From contig JAJBWA010000174.1 of assembly GCA_031935845.1 (NCBI GenBank), positions 1-8,695 of the forward strand: a stretch of DNA of 8,695 nt, read 5' to 3'. Shown piece by piece: positions 1 through 5,453 of this stretch. Under the pieces are notes generated by a model, which was given only the letters and a program-made list of their open reading frames with translations, was not told the DNA's origin and made no database searches. Numbering within the stretch: the first letter of the stretch is position 1; each line of letters begins with the position of its first letter. A program made the translations under genes and the position numbers. The stretch comes from UBA9732 sp031935845 (lineage in GTDB: Bacteria > Spirochaetota > Spirochaetia > Sphaerochaetales > Sphaerochaetaceae).

Positions 1-252
1 ACCTGATCCCTCCGGCACGTAGAACTGGATGGTCCTCCCGCGGGGAAAACCGCCTACTACGAGAGCCTCAACAAGAAGGCTGGAGCATGAGCGAATGACC
101 TCTATGTTGGCCGCCACAGGATTGTCACCCAGCCTCCTGAGGGATCCCTTTCCGAATTCCTTGTCTATCTGCTGTCTGGCAGCCTCAAGTGCAGCCAGCT
201 TCTGGTTCTGTACATCAAGTGTCCTGTTTTCAGCAATCTTTTCCTTTGCCAT
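1..252 (-). CDS. recA: RecA recombinase, N-terminal fragment (runs off the window)
   Basis: RecA is the ATP-dependent strand-exchange protein of homologous recombination and the SOS co-protease. Only the first 84 codons are present; the gene continues beyond base 1. The start at 252 is supported by an AGGAG Shine-Dalgarno (261-265) eight bases upstream. Residues 18-45 read like a normal RecA N-terminus, including ARQQIDKEFGKGSLRRLGD, and GGFPRGR at 67-73 fits the family. From about residue 54 onward several near-invariant positions differ: the usual S-G-S...LD...ALG appears as SCSSLLVEALV, and the segment leading into Walker A, normally YGPESSG, reads YVPEGSG. These changes cluster in the last 100 bases of the window, so base-call errors at a contig end are at least as likely as real divergence. 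It lies 22 bases after dtd, as the third gene of an rpe-dtd-recA unit. Confidence 0.88.
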   Translation of the reverse strand, partial: MAKEKIAENRTLDVQNQKLAALEAARQQIDKEFGKGSLRRLGDNPVAANIEVIRSCSSLLVEALVVGGFPRGRTIQFYVPEGSG

Positions 253-274
253 ATTTCTAACTCCTAATCTATGC

Positions 275-733
275 TCACTTAAGCCCGAAAAGATCGTCGG
301 AATCCGCGATAATCGTCACAGGTCCGTCATTCTCATAGCACACGTGCATGTGGGCACCGAACATCCCGTGCTCCACTTTGAAACCCATGTTCCTGAGTTC
401 CTGCATGAAAAGCTCATACATCTTCTCAGCATGCTCAGGCTTCCCCGCAGTGTCGAATGAAGGCCTGTTGCCCTTGTGCAGGTTCGCGTACAGGGTGAAC
501 TGGCTGACCACCAGAATCTCCCCGCCTACATCACTGACGCTGAGGTTCATCTTGTCGTCGGCATCGCGGAACAGGCGCATCTTCGATATCTTTGCGGCCA
601 TCCTGGCGCAGATATCTGCAGTATCGGAATCGACCACGCCAAGATATATCAGCAGTCCGTGGCTGATCTTTCCCGTCATCGCACCGTCAACTGTGACCGA
701 TGCATCCCTGACACGCTGGACTACCGCCCTCAT
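275..733 (-). CDS. dtd: D-aminoacyl-tRNA deacylase
   Basis: This cytoplasmic enzyme hydrolyses D-amino acids (and glycine mischarged on tRNA-Ala) from tRNA, a proofreading step for translation. The 152-residue length is close to the family norm of about 145-150. It begins MRAVVQRV as in other DTDs. It carries the SQFT active-site motif at 77-80, the FGA turn at 125-127 and the Gly-cisPro motif within NDGPVT (135-140, G137-P138) that excludes L-amino acids. After that motif it has a slightly longer tail ending DDLFGLK. The start codon overlaps the rpe stop as ATGA, and a GGGTGA-type Shine-Dalgarno lies about six bases upstream inside rpe, so translation is probably coupled to rpe. recA follows after 22 bases. 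Identification is secure. Confidence 0.96.
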   Translation of the reverse strand: MRAVVQRVRDASVTVDGAMTGKISHGLLIYLGVVDSDTADICARMAAKISKMRLFRDADDKMNLSVSDVGGEILVVSQFTLYANLHKGNRPSFDTAGKPEHAEKMYELFMQELRNMGFKVEHGMFGAHMHVCYENDGPVTIIADSDDLFGLK

Positions 734-1395
734 CTGACTTCACCCTGCCCTCTGGACATCTTCTGCACGAACGCGCGCTTGTCCTTTGAGCTGAAGAAGG
801 CCGAACCCGTTACGGCAACATCGACACCGCTGTTGAAGACATCAGCTATGGTAGATGAATTGACGCCTCCGTCTATGGAGATGAAGTAGTCACGGTCTCC
901 GCGGATATCCACAAGACGTCTGACCTTGTCCAGTGTCTCGGGAATCAGGCTCTGTCCGCCGAATCCGGGATTGACGCTCATGATCAGAACCAGATCCACC
1001 ATATCCAGATAAGGCTCCACCTCGCTAATGGGCGTGGCCGGCCTGACGGTAAGTCCGCACTCCACACCGAAACTCTTTATGAGATCAAGCGTGGCCTTGA
1101 CGTCCTCACATGCCTCCGTATGGACCGTGATGCAGTCGCATCCGGCCTTGGCAAACTGCTCGATGAATCTTGACGGCTCCTCTATCATCAGATGGGCGTC
1201 AAAGAAAAGATCAGAGCATGGCCTGATGTCATTGATGAACTTGGGGCCGAACGTTATGTTCGGAACAAAGACTCCGTCCATGACGTCAAGATGTACCCAC
1301 TTGGTTCCGCTGAGCCTGATATCTTCAAGAGCAGTCCTGATGTCTGAGAAATCAGCGGATAAGACCGAAGGGGCTATGATGATGCTTCTATCCAT
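730..1395 (-). CDS. rpe: Ribulose-phosphate 3-epimerase
   Basis: This TIM-barrel enzyme interconverts D-ribulose 5-phosphate and D-xylulose 5-phosphate in the non-oxidative pentose phosphate pathway. The 221 residues match the usual length. Visible family motifs are APSVLSADF (8-16), HLDVMDG with FVPNITFGP (35-51), DAHLMIEEP (66-74), VNPGFGGQ (141-148) and IDGGVN (174-179). Metal ligands and acid/base residues expected from the family are H35, D37, H68 and D175, all present. The start gives the standard IIIAPS N-terminus, although only a weak Shine-Dalgarno precedes it. It is the first gene of a run with dtd and recA. It supplies a substrate for transketolase, part of which is also encoded in the window at 5454-6353. 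Confidence 0.97.
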   Translation of the reverse strand: MDRSIIIAPSVLSADFSDIRTALEDIRLSGTKWVHLDVMDGVFVPNITFGPKFINDIRPCSDLFFDAHLMIEEPSRFIEQFAKAGCDCITVHTEACEDVKATLDLIKSFGVECGLTVRPATPISEVEPYLDMVDLVLIMSVNPGFGGQSLIPETLDKVRRLVDIRGDRDYFISIDGGVNSSTIADVFNSGVDVAVTGSAFFSSKDKRAFVQKMSRGQGEVR

Positions 1396-1443
1396 GGCTT
1401 CATCTTATCACACCATGGCGGATAATGAAAGTAACCGGGCGCG

Positions 1444-1474
1444 ATTTTAAGCAAAAAAACTTAACAACTTGCAA
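1444..1474 (-). promoter_or_regulatory. Candidate promoter of the rpe-dtd-recA unit
   Basis: On the minus strand a TTGCAA box (1469-1474) and a TAAAAT box (1444-1449) are separated by 19 bases, with the predicted start about 40 bases before rpe. The spacing is longer than ideal and the -35 is only a partial match. Two overlapping perfect palindromes, ACTTGCAAGT (1467-1476) and AAGTACTT (1473-1480), cover the -35 box and could be an operator. The 129-base gap between smc and rpe is AT-rich and holds nothing else that I recognise. Confidence 0.35.
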
Positions 1475-1524
1475 GTACTTTCCAAGCCAAAACAACAAAT
1501 TTTGTATATAAATGGCAAAATATC

Positions 1525-4326
1525 TTAGTTTTTGAGGGTGTCGAACGCTTTTTCGTCGTCCTTGATGTCCGATATCTTGTAGCCGATCATCTTGGACACT
1601 CCCGGCTCCTGCTGGGTAACTCCCAGAAGTGAGTCGGAACCCATAACCGTTCCCTTGTTATGGGTGATGATGATGAACTGGCTTCTGTCCTCGAACTTGT
1701 CCAGAACGCGCATGAATGCACCGATGTTCCTGGCATCAAGTGCTGCGTCTATCTCGTCAAGGATACAGAACGGAGACGGCTTTACCATGTACGTTGCAAA
1801 CAGCAGTGCCACGGCCGTCATGGAACGCTCTCCTCCTGACAGCAGTCCCAGCTGCAGCATCTTCTTTCCTGGCGGCTGGGCCTTGATGTCTATACCGGAT
1901 TCCAGCACGTTCTCCTCATCCGTAAGCACGAGCTCGGCCTTTCCGCCGCCGAACAGCGTGGTGAACATCTCCTGGAAGTTGACCGAAATCTGTCCGTAGG
2001 TCTCGAGGAACATCTCCTCGCTGCGGCGTCTGATCTCCGCAATGACCTCCTCCAGATCTTCCTTGGCCTTGCGGAGGTCATCCATGTTCTTGCTGTAGAA
2101 GTCATAGTTCTTCTTGGCCTCGTTGAACTCTTCCTCGGCCATGAAGTTGATGTAACCCAGATCCGATATCTTCTTCTTTACGGAATCAAGCTCTGACTTG
2201 AGCTCCTCAACGGGAGCGGTGATCTCATGGTCGTTGAACTCCCTCAGGCTCTTTCCCGTGCTGTCGAAGAAGTCCGTGAAAATCTTCTGTATGTTCTCAA
2301 GCAGCTGCCTGACGTTTTCCTTTGCAGTTGCGATATCTATGGCCAGCTGCTGCTTGCGGTTGAACTTGTCGTTGAATTCGGAGTTGTTCTGCGTCATCTC
2401 GGCCGTACGTGCCTCTATGGTCAGATTCAGCTCCGAGATCTCGTCACGGATGCCCTGCAGAGCCTCTACGGTTTCCGCCCTGCCGTTCTTGAGGTCATCG
2501 ATCTTCTCCAGGATCTCGTTGACCTTGCTCTCCTCGGCTTCCACCGAATGCGTGGCATCGGAGAAATCGAACTCCATCTGCTGCAGGCTTGCCTTGATGT
2601 CGTTTATGGAATTGCGCAGGGATTCGGCGTTGGCCTTGAACTGGACCTCGTCCATCTCAAGGTCCCTGAGGTCCGATTCCTTGAGGATCAGCATGTTGGA
2701 AAGCCTTTCGATCTCGCCGTTGAGGTCCGTTATCTTGTCCCTGTTTGCCGCTTCCCTCTCGTATGTGAGTTCCAGATCGGAATCAAGCTTGGTCTTCTTT
2801 GCAAGGGTACCTTCAGGCGCAAGGAAATCGTCAAGGAACGTGGGAATGGTTCCGCTGTACTCCTGGAACAGTCCCTTGATCTCATCCAGTTCCTCCATTA
2901 CGGATTCCTCGGCCTGGTCAACGGCATCGCGGAATACATCGGCATCGAACTGCACTGAAGAGATGTCACGGAGGAAGTTAACGCGTTCGGCCAGGATCTT
3001 CTTGGCCTTGGTCAGCTCGTTGAGAAGCTCCTTCTCCGCCTTTGCCCTCTGTGCCGAACTGTAGCCGCTTCCGCGGATGTTCTTCTCCAGATTGTCGGCA
3101 ATGTCATTGGCAAGAGCACTGATTTCCGCTGTAATCCGGATCCGTTCGGCAGAAATGCCCTCGTTTGTCTGAACAAGATCTTCGATGTCCAGCTGGTGCT
3201 TGATCCTGTCGGACTTGAGGATCTCTATGCCTTCTTTGGTCTTGGCGATGCTTTCCTGCGTCAGGCGGATGTTCTCAAGGATGCCCTGATATTCGGACTG
3301 TCTTTCCTCAAGACGCTGCTTGTCGCGGTCCATGCGCTCATAGACTGCAGTGGCCCTGTCCTTGGCCTCCTTGGAACGCTGGGAAATCTCATGGAAGCGC
3401 TCGTTGTATATCTCGATGGTATTGGAGAATGACTTGATCTTCTCATCGAACTCCCTGGCTCGACCGGACATGTCCTCCCTGCGGTTGCGCAGGTTCTCTA
3501 TCTCACGCTGCTTTTCCTCAAGACCGCTCCTGGCTGTCTCGATGACGGCATCGATGGTTTTCTCCTCATCCTCAAGCTTGCCCAGCTCATCCTGCCTGAA
3601 ATCCTTGAGCTTTGTCAGAGACTGCACGTACGACAGCTGCAGGTCGACCTCAAGCTGTTCACGCCTTGCATTCAGCTCCTTGCTGCGCAGGACCTTGTCC
3701 AGCTGGATCTTCCTTGAGTTGTAGAGCTTCTCCGCTTCCTTGAGGAGGATATCGACCTGAGCCATGTTCTCGTCGGTCTTGGCCAGCTTTCTGGCCGCAT
3801 CCTCGCTCTGCTGCTTGAATCTGCTGATACCGGATGCTTCCTCGAATATGTAGCGTCTGTCCTCCGGCTTCATCAGCAGGATCTGGTCGATCTTGCCCTG
3901 CTCCAGGATACTGTAGGCGGCTTTGCCCACGCCTGTATCCATGAAAAGGTCCTTTATGTTCCTGAGAAGGCATTTCTCCCGGTTGAGATAGTACTCGTTG
4001 TCTCCGTTGCGGAATGCACGGCGCTTGATCTCGACTTCAGTGGCCCCGATGTTCAGCTGGCCGCCCTCGTTGTTGAGCGTAAGTATGACCTCGCACATGG
4101 GCATGGGCTTGCGTTTGTCGGTGCCGTTGAATATGAAATCCTCACGCTTGCTTGCACGGATGGTGCTGAGGGCCTGTGTACCGAGAACCCATTTCACGGC
4201 ATCCACGACATTGCTCTTTCCGCTGCCGTTTGGTCCCAGGAGAGAGGTAATGCCGTCGGAGAACTCGAATCTGGTCCTGTCGGCGAATGACTTGAAACCG
4301 AATAGTTCGATGGATTTCAGAAACAT
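1525..4326 (-). CDS. smc: Short SMC-family chromosome partitioning ATPase
   Basis: SMC forms the ATP-driven DNA-entrapping dimer of bacterial condensin. The N-terminus MFLKSIELFGFKSF is canonical. The ATPase parts are complete: Walker A GPNGSGKSN at 31-39 (K37), Q-loop Q143 in LEQGKIDQI, signature LSGGE at 829-833, Walker B ending ILDEID at 855-860 (D857, E858), the D-loop region AALD at 861-864 and the switch histidine H889 in THN. Residues of about 165-490 and 505-775 are charged, proline-free heptad-like coiled coil. At 933 residues it is roughly 220-250 shorter than typical bacterial SMC (about 1,150-1,190). The middle shows no recognisable hinge domain; the only prolines between 155 and 704 are P495 and P504, which probably mark the tip. 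No zinc-hook CxxC is present, so it is not Rad50-like. No scpA or scpB is in the window. There is no Shine-Dalgarno before the start. Confidence 0.94.
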   Translation of the reverse strand: MFLKSIELFGFKSFADRTRFEFSDGITSLLGPNGSGKSNVVDAVKWVLGTQALSTIRASKREDFIFNGTDKRKPMPMCEVILTLNNEGGQLNIGATEVEIKRRAFRNGDNEYYLNREKCLLRNIKDLFMDTGVGKAAYSILEQGKIDQILLMKPEDRRYIFEEASGISRFKQQSEDAARKLAKTDENMAQVDILLKEAEKLYNSRKIQLDKVLRSKELNARREQLEVDLQLSYVQSLTKLKDFRQDELGKLEDEEKTIDAVIETARSGLEEKQREIENLRNRREDMSGRAREFDEKIKSFSNTIEIYNERFHEISQRSKEAKDRATAVYERMDRDKQRLEERQSEYQGILENIRLTQESIAKTKEGIEILKSDRIKHQLDIEDLVQTNEGISAERIRITAEISALANDIADNLEKNIRGSGYSSAQRAKAEKELLNELTKAKKILAERVNFLRDISSVQFDADVFRDAVDQAEESVMEELDEIKGLFQEYSGTIPTFLDDFLAPEGTLAKKTKLDSDLELTYEREAANRDKITDLNGEIERLSNMLILKESDLRDLEMDEVQFKANAESLRNSINDIKASLQQMEFDFSDATHSVEAEESKVNEILEKIDDLKNGRAETVEALQGIRDEISELNLTIEARTAEMTQNNSEFNDKFNRKQQLAIDIATAKENVRQLLENIQKIFTDFFDSTGKSLREFNDHEITAPVEELKSELDSVKKKISDLGYINFMAEEEFNEAKKNYDFYSKNMDDLRKAKEDLEEVIAEIRRRSEEMFLETYGQISVNFQEMFTTLFGGGKAELVLTDEENVLESGIDIKAQPPGKKMLQLGLLSGGERSMTAVALLFATYMVKPSPFCILDEIDAALDARNIGAFMRVLDKFEDRSQFIIITHNKGTVMGSDSLLGVTQQEPGVSKMIGYKISDIKDDEKAFDTLKN

Positions 4327-4334
4327 ACTGCCAA

Positions 4335-4343
4335 ATCATAACA
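4335..4343 (-). promoter_or_regulatory. Extended -10 promoter of smc
   Basis: The minus strand reads TGTTATGAT, an extended -10 (TG-n plus TATGAT, 5 of 6). A good -35 is not visible at 17 bases. The predicted transcript start would lie only a few bases before the smc ATG at 4326, and no Shine-Dalgarno is present, so the message may be leaderless or nearly so. Confidence 0.4.
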
Positions 4344-4344
4344 T

Positions 4345-4385
4345 AAAAGCATGTCAGAATCCATAAATGACAAACAAATGCTTTT
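4345..4385. repeat. Inverted repeat in the smc/rnhB divergent region
   Basis: AAAAGCAT (4345-4352) and ATGCTTTT (4378-4385) form a perfect 8-base inverted repeat. Nested inside, GTCA (4353-4356) directly continues the left arm and TGAC (4368-4371) answers it. The arrangement sits in the 75-base gap between divergent genes, where a shared operator would be expected. The regulator is unknown. Confidence 0.45.
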
Positions 4386-4393
4386 GATTTAAA
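4386..4393 (+). promoter_or_regulatory. Possible extended -10 of rnhB
   Basis: The plus strand carries a TTTAAA box (4388-4393) preceded by TG at 4385-4386 plus one base. It lies eight bases before the rnhB ATG, and no Shine-Dalgarno or convincing -35 is visible. The arrangement mirrors that of smc on the other strand. The box is only a 4 of 6 match in AT-rich DNA, so this is tentative. Confidence 0.22.
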
Positions 4394-4401
4394 CTGAATC
4401 C

Positions 4402-4998
4402 ATGCAACAGCCGTCATTGTTCGAAGATCCCGTATTTGACATCACCATAGGAGCCGATGAGGCCGGCCGCGGCCCTCTTGCAGGGCCGGTGTGTGCGGCT
4501 GCCGTGATTCTGCCCCCGGACTTCCCGTTTGAGCTTCTTGCCGATTCAAAGCAGCTCTCCGAAAAGAAGCGCCTGATTGCCGAACCGGTGATCAAGGAAA
4601 AGGCAGTTGCCTGGGCCGTGGCATGGGCAAGCCCGCGCGAGATCGATGAAATCAACATACTCCAGGCCTCCATGCTGGCAATGAAGCGTGCCTATCTCAA
4701 GGTCTGTACTCAGATTGAAGGCAAGCCCGGCTCACGCATCCTTCTTGTAGACGGCAACCGCAGGCCTGATGTGGACATCCCCTGCAAGGCGATAGTCAAA
4801 GGCGATGCCACAATCCATGAGATCATGGCCGCAAGCATCTTGGCCAAGAATGCCAGAGACAGGTTCATGGTATGTGCAGCCGCAAAATGGCCCGGATACG
4901 GCTTTGAAAAACACAAAGGCTACCCGTGCGCAGCGCACAAGGCAGCCTTGAAAGAACACGGGCCCTGCCCGATTCATCGTCTTACGTTCAACTGGTAA
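4402..4998 (+). CDS. rnhB: Ribonuclease HII
   Basis: RNase HII nicks the RNA strand of RNA/DNA hybrids and removes single ribonucleotides misincorporated into DNA, starting ribonucleotide excision repair. The 198-residue length is normal. The family signature GADEAGRGPLAGPV (17-30) provides catalytic D19 and E20. D117 in LLVDGNR and D135 in KGDATIHEIMAASILAK complete the four-carboxylate site. The C-terminal HKGY (171-174) and H...PIHR stretch is also typical. The N-terminus MQQPSLFED contains QPSLF, which resembles the beta-clamp binding pentapeptide QL(S/D)LF; if real, it would tether the enzyme to the replisome. The gene diverges from smc and its stop codon touches the stop codon of the convergent PUR-domain gene without a spacer, so neither has a private terminator between them. 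Confidence 0.96.
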   Translation: MQQPSLFEDPVFDITIGADEAGRGPLAGPVCAAAVILPPDFPFELLADSKQLSEKKRLIAEPVIKEKAVAWAVAWASPREIDEINILQASMLAMKRAYLKVCTQIEGKPGSRILLVDGNRRPDVDIPCKAIVKGDATIHEIMAASILAKNARDRFMVCAAAKWPGYGFEKHKGYPCAAHKAALKEHGPCPIHRLTFNW

Positions 4999-5253
4999 TC
5001 AGTTCTCGGTATTGTTCTTCTTCGCATTGAGCTTCATGAAGTCAACGGACTTCTGGAATTCGCGGATGAACTCGCCCAGATCCTCGGGATAGACGATCAC
5101 GCTCTGGCGGATATAGCGGCCCTCGTCAGCGGTTCCCTTGCTCTCGACTATGTTGAGGTACATGTCACCCTTGTAGTTCTCCTTGACGTTGAAGAAATAG
5201 GTTCTGTCGTTAGTGACGAACTTTGTTGAGAAAACTTCACCTCTCTGACCCAT
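4999..5253 (-). CDS. Bacterial PUR-domain nucleic-acid-binding protein (BpuR-like)
   Basis: This small protein of 84 residues contains one PUR repeat of the DUF3276 type. It opens GEVFSTKFVTNDRTYFFNVK, a strand-rich start shared with Borrelia BpuR, followed by MYLNIVESK and a C-terminal helix around DLGEFIREFQKSVDF. In Borrelia the homologue binds DNA and RNA as a dimer and acts as a regulator and nucleoid-associated protein; the same type of role is inferred here. An AGGAGG Shine-Dalgarno (5260-5265) lies six bases before the ATG, supporting this start. The tail after the helix is Lys/Asn-rich (KLNAKKNNTEN). It converges with rnhB and lies downstream of tRNA-Gly with a terminator in between. 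No clear promoter fits in the 28 bases between hairpin and start, so it may depend on readthrough or on a weak promoter. Confidence 0.9.
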   Translation of the reverse strand: MGQRGEVFSTKFVTNDRTYFFNVKENYKGDMYLNIVESKGTADEGRYIRQSVIVYPEDLGEFIREFQKSVDFMKLNAKKNNTEN

Positions 5254-5277
5254 GGAAGGCCTCCTACGCTCGATATA

Positions 5278-5306
5278 TGAAAAAGACCACGAAAGCCGTG
5301 GTCTTT
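5278..5306 (-). terminator. Rho-independent terminator after tRNA-Gly
   Basis: On the minus strand the stem AAAGACCACG pairs perfectly over 10 bases with CGTGGTCTTT (arms 5297-5306 and 5282-5291), closes on the loop GCTTT, and is followed by a short T run. It begins one base after the tRNA 3' end. The PUR-domain gene starts 28 bases beyond it, so the hairpin may act as a partial terminator between the two. Confidence 0.88.
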
Positions 5307-5307
5307 A

Positions 5308-5378
5308 AGCGCCCGACGGGAGTCGAACCCGCGTCTTCAGCTTGGAGGGCTGAGGTAATACCGTTATACCACAAGCGC
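5308..5378 (-). tRNA. tRNA-Gly (anticodon UCC)
   Basis: A complete 71-base cloverleaf is present. The acceptor stem GCGCTTG / CGGGCGC contains two successive G-U pairs, and the discriminator is U at 5308. The D arm is GTAT...ATTAC. The anticodon stem is TCAGC/GCTGA with the 7-base loop CCTCCAA (5342-5348). The T arm is GCGGG-TTCGACT-CCCGT. The anticodon UCC (5344-5346), C35, C36 and U73 match glycine identity and read GGA/GGG codons. CCA is not encoded and must be added after transcription. The oddity is position 33, which is C (plus-strand G at 5347) instead of the nearly invariant U. A strong promoter precedes the gene and a terminator follows one base after its 3' end. Confidence 0.96.
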
Positions 5379-5389
5379 AATACGGTGTA

Positions 5390-5418
5390 TTTATAAACAA
5401 AAAGCCGGAATGCGTCAA
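5390..5418 (-). promoter_or_regulatory. Sigma-70 promoter of tRNA-Gly
   Basis: On the minus strand TTGACG (5413-5418, 5 of 6) and TATAAA (5390-5395, 5 of 6) are separated by exactly 17 bases. The predicted start is about 6 bases before the mature tRNA 5' end. The -35 lies mostly in the loop of the transketolase terminator hairpin, and the spacer contains that terminator's 3' arm and T run. Confidence 0.75.
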
Positions 5419-5446
5419 GTAGTGTCACAAGATGTATTCCGGCTTT
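5398..5446 (-). terminator. Terminator of the arcC-transketolase transcript
   Basis: The stem AAAGCCGGAAT pairs perfectly over 11 bases with ATTCCGGCTTT (arms 5436-5446 and 5401-5411), with a long 24-base loop, and ends in a T tract broken by one G. It lies 8 bases beyond the transketolase stop. The same DNA carries the tRNA-Gly promoter. A separate perfect dyad, GAATATC-T-GATATTC (5449-5463), overlaps the transketolase stop codon. Confidence 0.8.
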
Positions 5447-5453
5447 CTGAATA

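Noticed and set aside
29..889. Plus-strand frames opposite recA, dtd and rpe
   Set aside because: They are shadows of three clear minus-strand genes with family motifs and ribosome binding sites.
1440..1480. Intrinsic terminator of smc formed by ACTTGCAAGT and the seven-T run
   Set aside because: The palindrome has no loop and cannot make a stable hairpin next to the T run, so I left smc without an assigned terminator.
2198..3064. Long plus-strand open frames of 288 and 243 codons opposite smc
   Set aside because: They mirror the repetitive coiled-coil codons of smc, have low-complexity Ser/Leu-rich translations, no family resemblance and no independent start signals.
4020..4326. Reading the SMC as Rad50 or SbcC
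   Set aside because: The N-terminus and LSGGERSMTAVALLFA signature are SMC-type, and no CxxC zinc hook lies at the coil tip.
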